From Ferrovibrio sp036381655 (GTDB lineage Bacteria > Pseudomonadota > Alphaproteobacteria > Ferrovibrionales > Ferrovibrionaceae), in contig NZ_DASVCJ010000023.1 in assembly GCF_036381655.1 (NCBI RefSeq), forward strand, positions 6,697 through 70,696: a stretch of DNA of 64,000 nucleotides, written 5' to 3'. Made by a program: the position numbers and the translations under genes. The notes under the pieces were generated by a model. It searched no databases. It had not been told where the DNA came from and saw nothing but the letters and a program-made list of their open reading frames with translations. Shown in pieces: positions 44,701-54,609 of the stretch. Within the stretch, counting starts at the first letter, position 1; the number at the start of each line of letters is the position of its first letter.

Positions 44701-45542
44701 AGGCTGCCGGGTTCGCCGTTTTCCACCACGGCGACGTGGAACTGGCGCGGCAGGCAGAGAAAGGCGAAGCCGGACAGCATGGTCATCGCGATCCAGTTGG
44801 TGCCGAAGCCGCTTTGCAGCCTGGCGGCCAGGTCCGGCGCGGCCCGGACGCGGTCGAACAGGTCTATGCCGGAATCGAACAGGCCGTAGATGACGAACAA
44901 TCCGACCGCAACGAAGGCGGCGAGCTTGACGATCGACTCGAAGGCGATCGCCAGCATCATGCCGCGGTTCTGTTCGGTTGCCTGCACATGGCGCACGCCG
45001 AACAGGATGGTGAACAGCCCCATGATGCCGGCGACAAACATTGCCGTGTCGCGCCAGGGCGGCGGCAGGCTGGTCTGCAGCAATTGCGCCATGTCGCTGC
45101 CGACCAGAACCTCGAAGGTGACGCTGACTGCCTGCATCTGCAGGGCGATATACGGCAGCACGCCGATCACGGCGATCAACGTCACCAGCACGGCGATGGC
45201 GCGGCTTTTGCCGTAGCGCGAGCCGATGAAATCGGCGATCGAGGTCACGTTCTGCCGCTTGGCGACGGCGATCATCTTCGCCATCACCGGATAGCCCGCG
45301 GTGATCGCCAGCACCGGGCCGATATAGATCAAAATGAAGTCCGGGCCCGACAGGGCCGCGCGGCCGACCGAGCCGTAGAAGGTCCAGGAGGTGCAGTAGA
45401 TCGCCAGCGACAGCGCATAGATGGTGGCGCCGCTGCGGCCTCGATACCAGCGCGGCGCCAGCTTGTCGCCCAGATGGGCAATGGCGAAGAGCAGCCCAAG
45501 ATAGCCGAGCGATAGAAGCAGGATGGCGCTGCCCTGCAGCAT
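41718..45542 (-). CDS. Hybrid histidine kinase with sodium:solute symporter-like sensor domain
   Basis: 1274-residue sensor. Residues about 1-500 hold about 13 spans of the sodium:solute symporter type (GLLFAIAHLGDKLAPRWY and YFGAGLMV-like loops, FIGSRYGKSRAIAVL near 110). Then come two or more PAS domains (about 640-860), a coiled-coil, an H-box ASHDLLQPLHAARLF with the phospho-His near residue 909, an ATPase domain (NAIRYARS, GPGIPEDKR, GLGLGLAIVERISR), and a C-terminal receiver (ILADFHL, Asp near 1195). The layout resembles the CbrA group, which senses solutes, with an added receiver. The LuxR regulator downstream in the convergent gene is the probable partner. Confidence 0.85.
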   Translation of the reverse strand: MLQGSAILLLSLGYLGLLFAIAHLGDKLAPRWYRGRSGATIYALSLAIYCTSWTFYGSVGRAALSGPDFILIYIGPVLAITAGYPVMAKMIAVAKRQNVTSIADFIGSRYGKSRAIAVLVTLIAVIGVLPYIALQMQAVSVTFEVLVGSDMAQLLQTSLPPPWRDTAMFVAGIMGLFTILFGVRHVQATEQNRGMMLAIAFESIVKLAAFVAVGLFVIYGLFDSGIDLFDRVRAAPDLAARLQSGFGTNWIAMTMLSGFAFLCLPRQFHVAVVENGEPGSLKAARWLFPTYLIAINLFVVPIAAAGLLLMERSTDPDLFVITLPLVSDQVALSVFAFIGGLSSATSMVIVACMALSIMVSNELVTPFLLRSRAGGSGEVGQIVLNVRRAAVVLILVAAYIYHGWIAGYLPLASIGMISFCAVANFAPPMLLGLYWRKAHRHGVIAGLIAGFSVWVYALLLPSIAGAAASRTMTAPLAGLLPPPINGFDPILQGFAASLLVNVVLLIAVSLIARPRSRDIEQAVIFTSGGDSLPAASIDVGSTDPRIEEWRALASRFIGPERADRAFAGRHMSAAEAMAFTEHLLGGAIGAASARIVMASAQHKNLLSPRAARAMLGEASEAIRHNFDLLRTTLDHVSQGIGVFDRERRLAAWNDRFFDLLGLPIARAEVGMLLEALAGEAAPDLISLLASSASGSRIHEQRRPDGRVIEIRIDPMPDGGVVATATDISDRVRTAEALRDSERTIRIYTDNVPVLIAYIDRDERYRFTNMPFRKALGLPEGQIDGRSISELIPADRYLRLKPHIDAALAGQRQNFEIEFPTNDAKIAVAQGTYIPHIDEQGHVLGFFLLYQDITERRRADAALRAAYEGLERRVAERTAELQLAVQELEQSRAEAEAANLGKTRFLAAASHDLLQPLHAARLFTAALAEREPDNPLVSKIDHGLGAVEALLDALLDISKLDAGAVKPEIRPVALGPLLESLAAAFAPLAARRGVALKVVPTTATVSTDPAMLRRVLQNFVANAIRYARSDRHDRRVLVGCRRRGDTLRIDVCDNGPGIPEDKRQIIFQEFARLEPGGDAAERGLGLGLAIVERISRKLGSPIGLRSEPGRGSVFSITVPRAAVEPAQPAAPPPMPAYIAGSLTGSFVLCIENEAGVREAMTTLLEGWSCQVTAVDAIKAARQAVAAAGRSPDIILADFHLEEQAPDGLEAVAQLRQDWGQRIPAILITADRSQDLRRRAAAMGVDILHKPVKPAALRALISQRRRPAGALAETGD

Positions 45543-45658
45543 GGATCGTTTTCTCCCCGTTCTTCTGAGTAAAGCCGCTCCGCCAGTTACTGTCCACAGG
45601 CTTCCTGCGCCGCCCCTGAAAGGTTGCTTTGCCGGCCGGTTAAGGCTTTTCTGCCGTC

Positions 45659-46339
45659 ATGAGACTGCTGCTCCGCCTTGTGAAGGCCGTCCTGATCGTT
45701 CTGCTCGCCTTCTGGCTTGGCGGGCTGCTGCTGTTCCGCTTCGTCGATCCTCCGCTGACGCCCTTGATGGTCATCCGCGGCATCGAGCGGGGCGGCCTGA
45801 TCCGCTATCGCCCGGTTGCGCTGAACCGGATCGCGCCGGCGCTGGCGCATGCCGTGATCGCCGCCGAGGACAGCCGTTTCTGCTTTCATCACGGCATCGA
45901 TATCGGCGCGGTGCAGGACGCGATCGACGATTACGAGGAGACCGGCCGGCTACGCGGTGCCAGCACGATCACCATGCAGGTGGCGCGCAACCTGTTTCTG
46001 TGGCCGGGCGGCGGCTTCCTGCGCAAGGGCCTCGAGGCGCCGCTGGCCCTGGCGCTCGACGCCCTCTGGCCGAAGCGGCGCATCATCGAGACCTATCTCA
46101 ACGTCGCCGAGACGGGCGACGGCCTGTTCGGCGCCGAGGCGGCGGCGCAGGCGCATTTCCGCACCAGCGCGGCGCGGCTCGATCCGGCGCAGGCCAGCCG
46201 CATCGCCGCGGTGCTGCCCAATCCGCGGCGCTGGAACGCGGCCCGGCCGACCGCCTATATCGAGCGGCGCAGCGCCATCATCCGCGCCCGCATGCAGCGG
46301 CTGAGCCGCGATCAGATCCGTTGCCTTTCCGGCCCGTAA
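45659..46339 (+). CDS. mtgA: Monofunctional peptidoglycan transglycosylase MtgA
   Basis: 226-residue GT51 enzyme: a membrane anchor near residues 9-27, then IAAEDSRFCFHHGID near 67 and GASTITMQVARNLFLW near 100, with both catalytic glutamates in place. It polymerises glycan strands in the periplasm without crosslinking. A PBP of the same family lies at 23691. Confidence 0.92.
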   Translation: MRLLLRLVKAVLIVLLAFWLGGLLLFRFVDPPLTPLMVIRGIERGGLIRYRPVALNRIAPALAHAVIAAEDSRFCFHHGIDIGAVQDAIDDYEETGRLRGASTITMQVARNLFLWPGGGFLRKGLEAPLALALDALWPKRRIIETYLNVAETGDGLFGAEAAAQAHFRTSAARLDPAQASRIAAVLPNPRRWNAARPTAYIERRSAIIRARMQRLSRDQIRCLSGP

Positions 46340-46416
46340 CCGGCCCCTAGGCCTTGCGCCCGGCGCCCCCTTTCGCTGTTAATAGCCAATCCGCCATTCC
46401 AACATATTCATTTGCC

Positions 46417-47934
46417 ATGTCCGACAATCTCTACACGCTGATCCGCTCCCGCATCCAAGACCCGGCCAAGACCTTCATCGAAACCGGCGAGGGCCGTGTC
46501 TTTTCGTATGCCGACACATTCGCCTTGGCGCAGCGCTTCGCCAATGCGCTGGTGGCCCTGGGCGTTCAGCCGGGCGATCGCGTGGCCGTGCAGGTCGACA
46601 AATCGCCCGAGGCGCTGATCCTCTATCTCGGCGTGATCGCCGCCGGGGCGATCTACCTGCCGCTCAATGTCGGCTACACCCTGGCCGAGCTGGAATATTT
46701 CATCGGCGATGCCGAGCCGCGCGTCGTGGTCTGCCGCCCCAGCGTGGAGAAGGATCTGGCGCCGCTGGCGCAGAAGCTCGGCGTCGCGCATTGCCTCACG
46801 CTCGGCAGCAAGGGCGAGGGCAGCCTGATGGACAAGGCCAATGCGGCCTCGCCGGATTTCCAGGCCGTGGCGCGCCAGGCCGACGATCTTGCCGCGATCC
46901 TCTATACTTCCGGCACCACCGGGCGCTCGAAAGGCGCGATGCTCAGCCACCGCAACCTGTCGTCCAATGCGCTGACCCTGGTGGATTACTGGCGTTTCAC
47001 CAGGGACGACGTGCTGCTGCATGCGTTGCCGATTTTCCATACGCATGGCTTGTTCGTTGCCAGCAACATCATCCTGCTGGCCGGCGCCGCGATGATCTTC
47101 CTGCCCAAGTTCGACGCCGAGGAGGTGCTGAAGCAGCTTCCGCGCGTAACCTCGATGATGGGCGTGCCGACCTTCTACGTGCGCCTGCTGCAATCGCCGG
47201 ACCTGACCCGGGATCTGGTCAAGCATGTGCGCCTGTTCGTCTCCGGCTCGGCGCCGCTGCTGGCCGATACGCATAAGGAATGGGAGGCCCGCACCGGCCA
47301 CCGCATCCTCGAGCGCTACGGCATGACCGAAACGAACATGAACACCTCCAACCCCTATGACGGCGATCGCGTCGCCGGCACGGTGGGCTTCCCGCTGCCG
47401 GGCGTGTCGCTGCGCATCGCCGATCCGGAAAGCGGCAAGATCCTCGCCCAGGGCGAGATCGGCATGATCGAGGTGAAGGGCCCGAACGTGTTCCAGGGCT
47501 ATTGGCGCATGCCGGAGAAGACGGCGGCCGAATTCCGGCCGGACGGCTTCTTCATCACCGGCGATCTCGGCAAGATCGACGAGCGCGGCTACGTGCATAT
47601 CGTCGGCCGCGGCAAGGACCTGATCATCTCCGGCGGCTACAACGTCTATCCGAAGGAGGTCGAGACCGAGATCGACGCGCTGCCCGGCGTGATCGAATCC
47701 GCCGTCATCGGCGTGCAGCATCCCGATTTCGGCGAGGGCGTCACCGCCGTCATCGTCAAGCAGAAGGACGCTTCGCTCGACGAGGCCGCCGTGCTCAAGG
47801 CGCTGGATGGAAGGCTGGCCAAGTTCAAGCTGCCCAAGCGGGTCTTCTTCCACGACGATCTGCCGCGCAACACCATGGGCAAGGTGCAGAAGAACCTGCT
47901 GCGCGAGCAGTACAAGGATCTCTACAAGCGCTGA
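46417..47934 (+). CDS. matB: Malonyl-CoA synthetase MatB
   Basis: Acyl-adenylate enzyme of 505 residues: AMP-binding core YTSGTTGRSKGAMLSHRN near residue 163, ERYGMTETNMNTSN near 299, and the C-terminal SGGYNVYPKEVE near 404. The GMTETNMNTSNPYDG segment with an Arg downstream is typical of MatB, which makes malonyl-CoA from malonate. No matA decarboxylase or matC transporter is next to it, so the exact acid is inferred. Start at 46417 (MSDNLYTL); the frame upstream has no ribosome site. Confidence 0.88.
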   Translation: MSDNLYTLIRSRIQDPAKTFIETGEGRVFSYADTFALAQRFANALVALGVQPGDRVAVQVDKSPEALILYLGVIAAGAIYLPLNVGYTLAELEYFIGDAEPRVVVCRPSVEKDLAPLAQKLGVAHCLTLGSKGEGSLMDKANAASPDFQAVARQADDLAAILYTSGTTGRSKGAMLSHRNLSSNALTLVDYWRFTRDDVLLHALPIFHTHGLFVASNIILLAGAAMIFLPKFDAEEVLKQLPRVTSMMGVPTFYVRLLQSPDLTRDLVKHVRLFVSGSAPLLADTHKEWEARTGHRILERYGMTETNMNTSNPYDGDRVAGTVGFPLPGVSLRIADPESGKILAQGEIGMIEVKGPNVFQGYWRMPEKTAAEFRPDGFFITGDLGKIDERGYVHIVGRGKDLIISGGYNVYPKEVETEIDALPGVIESAVIGVQHPDFGEGVTAVIVKQKDASLDEAAVLKALDGRLAKFKLPKRVFFHDDLPRNTMGKVQKNLLREQYKDLYKR

Positions 47935-48274
47935 GCCGGAAAACCCGCCGCGGTCTGCTGCCGGGCTCTGCCCGCGGCGGGCGGCGGCAGATCGTTGCGG
48001 GCCGCCTTTCCCCATGGCGAGCCGTTCTGTACCGTTCGGGGCGGCTCGCAACCATTTTGAACCGTTCTGAACCGGTTTGGCCCATTCCGAGCCGTTTTGA
48101 ACCATTTTGGCTTATTCGGCCTTTAGCGCGGCTTATTCCGGCTTTTAATTTTCATACTGCTGTAGGCACCCCTCAGGCCTGCCTCCACACGCACAGGGGC
48201 GGCAAGCCTTCATTTGCGCAAGCGGATTGACGATGAACGACAGCGGCGAAACTCACTAGAACATAGAGCGAACA
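47935..48274. other. Non-coding gap holding the 10-bp repeat
   Basis: 340 bp between matB and the GNAT gene with no gene I can support. The first 80 bp are GC-rich and continuous with the matB 3' region; 48021-48150 is the 10-bp-periodic repeat described separately; the rest (48151-48274) shows nothing clear. Confidence 0.7.
48021..48150. repeat. Degenerate 10-bp tandem repeat
   Basis: About 12 tandem units of exactly 10 bp with consensus RCCRTTYTGA run from 48021 to 48150. The best run is 48051-48110: ACCATTTTGA, ACCGTTCTGA, ACCGGTTTGG, CCCATTCCGA, GCCGTTTTGA, ACCATTTTGG. A 10-bp period is close to one turn of DNA, so every unit presents the same face. No coding use on either strand is likely. 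Confidence 0.75.
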
Positions 48275-48718
48275 TCATTCGTCGTCAAGACTGCGCCGCC
48301 AGTAGATCGCGCCGTTGGTGCACCAGGGCTTGGCCGGCACATAGGTACGGTAGCCGCAGGAGATCAGCGTGTTGGACGAGGCCGGGTTGCTCGGCACCGT
48401 ATCGGTCAGCATCCAGTGCCAGCCGAGCGTGCGCGCCTTGCGTTCGCGCACCCGGATCAGCCGTTTCTGCAAACCGTTGCCGCGATGGCTGGGCGTGATG
48501 CCCGAGCGGCAGAGATAGCCGGTCTGGGCGAAGCGCGAGGAGGGCCACAGGCCGGCGAAGCCGATGGGCCGGCCGTTGTCGCCGTTCCAGGCCAGCCACC
48601 ACCAGCCGCCATCGGTGCGGATCGGCACTTCGCCAGGGAAGGCGATCAGATGCAGCCGCGCGATCTGCGCGGCAATAGCGGGATCGCAGCCGTCAACCTC
48701 GCGGATGCGGTAGTCCAT
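48275..48718 (-). CDS. GNAT-family acetyltransferase
   Basis: 147 residues with the acetyl-CoA site ITPSHRGNGLQKRLI (the Q/R-x-x-G-x-G/A type motif) and the following RVRERKARTLGW helix. A perfect CAGGAGGTG site precedes the ATG at 48718; the longer frame to 48886 is not needed. It lies upstream of the ftsH gene on the same strand but 310 bp apart. Substrate unknown. Confidence 0.75.
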   Translation of the reverse strand: MDYRIREVDGCDPAIAAQIARLHLIAFPGEVPIRTDGGWWWLAWNGDNGRPIGFAGLWPSSRFAQTGYLCRSGITPSHRGNGLQKRLIRVRERKARTLGWHWMLTDTVPSNPASSNTLISCGYRTYVPAKPWCTNGAIYWRRSLDDE

Positions 48719-49028
48719 GGCACCTCCTGCGACCGGCCATTGGCATCTGGGCGACCGGCAAGACACGGCGCGGATTTTGCGCTTTTCGGAACGCCGCCCG
48801 GGCCGGGCCGGCCAGGACGGTGAGAGCGAAACGGCGGAGCCGGCCGGGCGGTTCCGGAGCCGCCTGCAGGGAGGCTGTGACATCACGTAGCGGCTTGACG
48901 CTGACCAATCGTCAGGATCAGCCGATGGTAGTTTTGACTGGATGGCGCTACTCGCCGCGCCTGCTTTCGCCCGCTCGCGCCCGTTTTCGCCTGGCGGGCC
49001 GGCTATGCTGCCGGCGCGTGCGCCCGCT
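48719..49028. other. Non-coding gap upstream of the GNAT gene
   Basis: 310 bp between the GNAT start and the ftsH stop. It holds the ribosome site of the GNAT gene next to 48718. I see no promoter, hairpin or repeat I would defend, and no reading frame with a family match. A weak TTGACG at about 48897 faces the plus strand, where no gene follows. Confidence 0.5.
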
Positions 49029-50882
<1,854 letters not shown>

Positions 50883-50966
50883 GATTGCTCCGCCTGTAAG
50901 GATGCCTCGCGGCTGCCGTTTGCTGGACGGCGATGGCATGCAAGCACGGGCGGCGGAGGTCTTTCA

Positions 50967-50980
50967 TTGACCTTGATCAA
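50967..50980 (-). promoter_or_regulatory. FNR/FixK-type operator upstream of the ftsH paralogue
   Basis: TTGAC-CTTG-ATCAA, the same half-site pattern as the box before ubiTUV, centred 91 bp before the ftsH start. No gene starts downstream on the other strand, so ftsH is the only candidate target. Confidence 0.65.
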
Positions 50981-51044
50981 GCCGCGGATGGCGGCTCATG
51001 CCGTCCGGCAAGCGCCTATGGCTACAGCGAACCCGAATTCGGCA

Positions 51045-52172
51045 TCACTCCTTCGCCGGGCCGATCGTGTCGGCGACCTGGGCGCCGCGCCGGCCGAGCG
51101 GCAGGGGATGGCCGGTGGTGGTATCCCGCGCGGTCTGATGCTCCATCTCGGCGTCCAGTTCGGCGCCCAGCAGCACGACCAGGGCCGAGAGCCACATCCA
51201 GGTCATGAAGCCGATCACCGCGCCCAGCGAGCCATAGGTCTTGTTGTAGCTGCCGAAATGGGCGGCATACCAGGAGAAGAGGATGGAGACGGCGAGCCAG
51301 AGCAGGGCGGCGACGGCGCTGCCCCAGCTCACCCAGCGCCATTGCGGCCGCTCCCGGCTGGGGCCGTGGCGATAGATGACGGCCAGGGCCGCGGCGATCG
51401 CCACATAGAGGATCGGCCAGCGCAGGATCGCGATCAGCCGCTCGCTTTCGCCGCTCACGCCCAGATAAGCCAGGCCGATGGGCAGCAGGATCATCACGGC
51501 CAGCGCGAGCAGCGCGAACAGAACCCCGCCCACGGTGAACACCAGGGCGATGGCGGTGAGCCGGAAGAAGCCGCGCTTCTCTTCTTCGTGATAGACGACG
51601 TTCAAGGCGTCGAACATCGCCTTGGTGCCGGCATTGGCGCTCCACAGCGATGCGGCGAAGCTGATCAGGAAGGTAAGGCCGAGCTGCGGGCGTCCCTGCC
51701 TGGCGACGAAGTTGACCTGATCGCGGATCACCTCCATGCCGCCGCCGGGAACGAGGCCGGCGATGTTGTCGAGATGATCGCTCACCGTGTTGGGGTCGGC
51801 GAAGAAGCCATAGAGCGACACCAGCGCCGCGATGGCGGGAAAGATCGCCAGCAGTCCGTAGAAGGCGATGCCGGCGGCGACGGCGGTGATGCGGTCCTTG
51901 CCCAGGCTGTCCTTGATCCGCCAGAGCACGTCCTTCCAGCCGCGCGGCGCGATCTCGCTCGGCTTTTCGGCCTGCCGGCCGCGGCCGGGCTGATGGATCT
52001 CGCGCAGGCTGGCCGCTTCGGCCGGCCTCGTGCGCCCGGGCGGGCGGGCGGAGGAAGCGGCCGGCTTCTGCCACAGGCCGACGGCGGCCACCGTCAGCGC
52101 CAGCACCACCGCCCAGGAAAGAGATCGGAGCAGCAATCGGGGCGCTGGGTTGGCGGCGGTCGATCTGCTCAT
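51045..52172 (-). CDS. YihY/BrkB-family membrane protein
   Basis: 375 residues: one N-terminal span, a linker rich in Pro/Arg/Ala, then six spans of the YihY/UPF0761 family from about residue 105 (AAGIAFYGLLAIFPAIAALVSLYG). The GLTFLISFAASLWSANAGTKAMFDALNVVY segment is typical. The start at 52172 has GGAGCAGAG upstream; a further ATG at 52214 is possible. The linker and extra span are larger than in most members. Function unknown; early links to virulence (BrkB) or RNase BN are historical. Confidence 0.82.
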   Translation of the reverse strand: MSRSTAANPAPRLLLRSLSWAVVLALTVAAVGLWQKPAASSARPPGRTRPAEAASLREIHQPGRGRQAEKPSEIAPRGWKDVLWRIKDSLGKDRITAVAAGIAFYGLLAIFPAIAALVSLYGFFADPNTVSDHLDNIAGLVPGGGMEVIRDQVNFVARQGRPQLGLTFLISFAASLWSANAGTKAMFDALNVVYHEEEKRGFFRLTAIALVFTVGGVLFALLALAVMILLPIGLAYLGVSGESERLIAILRWPILYVAIAAALAVIYRHGPSRERPQWRWVSWGSAVAALLWLAVSILFSWYAAHFGSYNKTYGSLGAVIGFMTWMWLSALVVLLGAELDAEMEHQTARDTTTGHPLPLGRRGAQVADTIGPAKE

Positions 52173-52467
52173 CTCTGCTCCAGTTCCGGGCGCGCGAATA
52201 TCCGTCGCTGACAAAACCGGCCATGACCAAGCCGGGTTCCGCGCCGCATTCCTCGCTGCAGTAGAAAGCGGCGGTCCGACAATCGCCGGCGCTTTCGTAA
52301 TCGCCCGAATTTGTCACTTGCCCGGCTGCCGATGCGGGCGAAGATTTCCCGCCACCATTCATCTGCATTGCACCGCTGCGGCGGTCGGGCACGGAGAGGT
52401 GGCGTTGCGATAACGGCGCGGATAACGCATGCCGGATACACATGCGCCGCGCATGTGGGAGGAAATG

Positions 52468-53736
52468 ATGATGACCAGGTCAAAGCGTTTCGCCCGGACA
52501 ATCGTTGCGGGCAGCGTCCTTCTTGCCGGCGCTGCCCTGTTCGCCGCGGCGGCGCCGGCTGCCGACCTCAAGCATTATGAATCGCAGAAGAAGGACTTCT
52601 GGACCAACCCGCCGCCGGACTGGTTCCTCGGCGACGAGACCGAGGGCCAGAAGGGCCTGGCGCCGGTGCAGGGCCCGGCCACCGGCCTGTCGGCGGAGGA
52701 GATCACCGCCAATCTGGAGAAGATCAAGCTGCCGCAGGGCTTCCACATCTCGCTCTATGCCGCCGGCGTGAACAGCGCGCGGCAGATGGCCTGGGGCGAC
52801 AGGGGCACGCTGTTCGTCGGCGCCTTCAGCGTCGGCAACGTCTATGCGATCACCGGCCAGGGCGAGAAGAAGGACGTCAAGGTCGTCATCAAGGGCTTGA
52901 AGATGCCGACCGGCATCGCCTTCCATGACGGCACGCTCTACGTCGCCGATATCGACCGCATCCTGGCCTACGAGCATGCCGAGGACATGCTGGACAAGAT
53001 GCCCGACGGCAAGGTGGTCTACGACGACATGCCGTCCTATCCGGCGCATGGCTGGAAGTATCTGACCGTGGACAAGGACGGCTGGCTCTATGTGCCGTTC
53101 GGCGTGCCCTGCAACATCTGCCTGCCGCCGACCAATACCGGCCAGGTCCGCCGCGTCGATCCGAAGACCGGCATGGCGGAACTCGTCGCCATCGGCGTGC
53201 GCAACAGCGTCGGCGGCGCCGTCGATCCGCGTACGGGCGATTACTGGTTCAGCGAGAATGCGCGCGACTGGCTGGGCGACGACAAGCCGAGCGACAAGCT
53301 CAACCACGTCTCCCGCATGGGCGTCCATTTCGGCTATCCGTATTGCCATCAGGGCGACATCCCGGACCCGAAATACGCCATGGGGCATGACTGCTCGGAA
53401 TTCACCCCGCCGGTGCTCAAGCTGGGCTACCACGTCGCGCCGCTGGGGATGAAGTTCTATACCGGCGACCAATTCCCCGCGCAGTACAAGAACGGCATCT
53501 TCATCGCCGAGCATGGCTCGTGGAACCGGCACAAGTTCCAGGGCGCGCGCATCGTGCATGTCGCCGTCGATCCGGACGGCAAGAATGCGAAGGAGGAGGT
53601 CTTCGCATCCGGCTGGCTGCAGGGCGATCGCGAATACACCGGCCGCCCGGCCGATATCCTGCTGGCGCCGGACGGCTCGATGCTGGTGGCCGACGACTGG
53701 GCCGGCGCGGTCTATCAGATTTCGTATCGCCAGTAG
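52468..53736 (+). CDS. PQQ-type sorbosone/glucose dehydrogenase-like protein
   Basis: 422-residue exported protein. Signal peptide about 30 residues (cleavage near APAADLK), then a beta-propeller of the sorbosone/soluble glucose dehydrogenase type: KLPQGFHISLYAAG, GWLYVPFGVPCNICLPP, IGVRNSVGGAVDPRTGDYWFSENARDW, and AEHGSWNRHKFQGARIVHV. Start chosen at 52468, with GGGAGG five bases upstream; 52465 and 52471 are in the same ATG run. The diheme cytochrome 13 bp downstream is its likely electron acceptor, which fits a periplasmic PQQ enzyme. Confidence 0.8.
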   Translation: MMTRSKRFARTIVAGSVLLAGAALFAAAAPAADLKHYESQKKDFWTNPPPDWFLGDETEGQKGLAPVQGPATGLSAEEITANLEKIKLPQGFHISLYAAGVNSARQMAWGDRGTLFVGAFSVGNVYAITGQGEKKDVKVVIKGLKMPTGIAFHDGTLYVADIDRILAYEHAEDMLDKMPDGKVVYDDMPSYPAHGWKYLTVDKDGWLYVPFGVPCNICLPPTNTGQVRRVDPKTGMAELVAIGVRNSVGGAVDPRTGDYWFSENARDWLGDDKPSDKLNHVSRMGVHFGYPYCHQGDIPDPKYAMGHDCSEFTPPVLKLGYHVAPLGMKFYTGDQFPAQYKNGIFIAEHGSWNRHKFQGARIVHVAVDPDGKNAKEEVFASGWLQGDREYTGRPADILLAPDGSMLVADDWAGAVYQISYRQ

Positions 53737-53749
53737 TGGCGCGCCGGTG

Positions 53750-54349
53750 ATGCTGGGGTATCTGCCGGCCGTCCTTTGCATGGCGGCCATCGGAGTGTTC
53801 GGCGGCATGGTTTCGGCCCATGCCGCCGACTTGCAAGCGGCCAAGCAGAAGGCCGGGGCCTGCGCCGCCTGCCACGGCGCGAACGGCGTCTCGCAGAAGG
53901 AGGGCACGCCCTCGCTGGCCGGTCAGCCCGACCAGTATATCCAGTGGCAGCTCGTCTATTTCCGCAGCGGAGCGCGCAAGAGCGACATCATGGAACCGAT
54001 CGCCGCCGATCTGAGCGATGCGGATGTGCGCAATCTCGGCGCCTATTTCGCCAGCCTGGCGCCGGCGCCGGCGGCCGAGGCCGCAGACGGGGACGCCGCC
54101 TTGAGCGAGCGGGGCGCGGAAATCGCCGCCGGCAGCAATTGCGCCAACTGCCATCGCGACGATTTCTCCGGCCAGCAGGCGATGGCACGGCTGGCCGGCC
54201 AACGCGAGGAGTATCTTTTGAAGGCATTGCAGGATTTCAAATCCGGCATGCGCCGCGGCGGTGGGGTCGCCGCCATGGCCAGCGCCGTCTATCCGCTGTC
54301 GCAGGAGGACCTCAGGGCGCTGGCGCATTACCTGGCCAACTACCGCTGA
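53750..54349 (+). CDS. Diheme c-type cytochrome (c4-like)
   Basis: 199 residues with a signal peptide (cleavage near SAHAADLQ) and two CxxCH haem sites, CAACHG near residue 39 and CANCHR near 135. Two similar halves with Met ligands suggest cytochrome c4 type. It follows the dehydrogenase by 13 bp and probably accepts its electrons in the periplasm. Confidence 0.88.
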   Translation: MLGYLPAVLCMAAIGVFGGMVSAHAADLQAAKQKAGACAACHGANGVSQKEGTPSLAGQPDQYIQWQLVYFRSGARKSDIMEPIAADLSDADVRNLGAYFASLAPAPAAEAADGDAALSERGAEIAAGSNCANCHRDDFSGQQAMARLAGQREEYLLKALQDFKSGMRRGGGVAAMASAVYPLSQEDLRALAHYLANYR

Positions 54350-54447
54350 AGCCGCCGGCGGGGTCGGGGCGGCCGCCATTTCCCGCCGAATTTTCCTCGA
54401 TTGAACTTGATAATTAATCGCATCTGTGGTTTTTACTGCCCTCAGTA

Positions 54448-54468
54448 TGCGAATAATTCACATTTGCA
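54448..54468. promoter_or_regulatory. Fur-like box ahead of exbB
   Basis: TGCGAAT-N7-ATTTGCA, a 7-7-7 near-perfect inverted repeat; read on the other strand it resembles the Fur box GCAAATGAGAATNATTNGC. It sits 142 bp before exbB, at the head of the exbB-exbD-tonB operon, a usual Fur target. The match is from memory of the motif. Confidence 0.6.
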
Positions 54469-54609
54469 ATCGGCAGAGGCTGCCCCCGCAGGGGGCGGCC
54501 ATGCGTGCGGCCATGCGTGCGGGCAAAGATTGCGAGGCACCGCATGAGCGGCCGCACCATCAAGGTCCGGTTCCAGGTCCATGAATGGGCCGTCACGACT
54601 ACGGGATAG

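Noticed and set aside
52398..52425. Direct repeat GATAACG twice before the sorbosone-type dehydrogenase
   Set aside because: Only 7 bases and no inverted arms; expected by chance in such a gap.
54501..54605. Possible 21-27-residue small ORFs in the exbB leader, considered as hemP-like
   Set aside because: Neither translation matches the HemP pattern, and they overlap a direct repeat.
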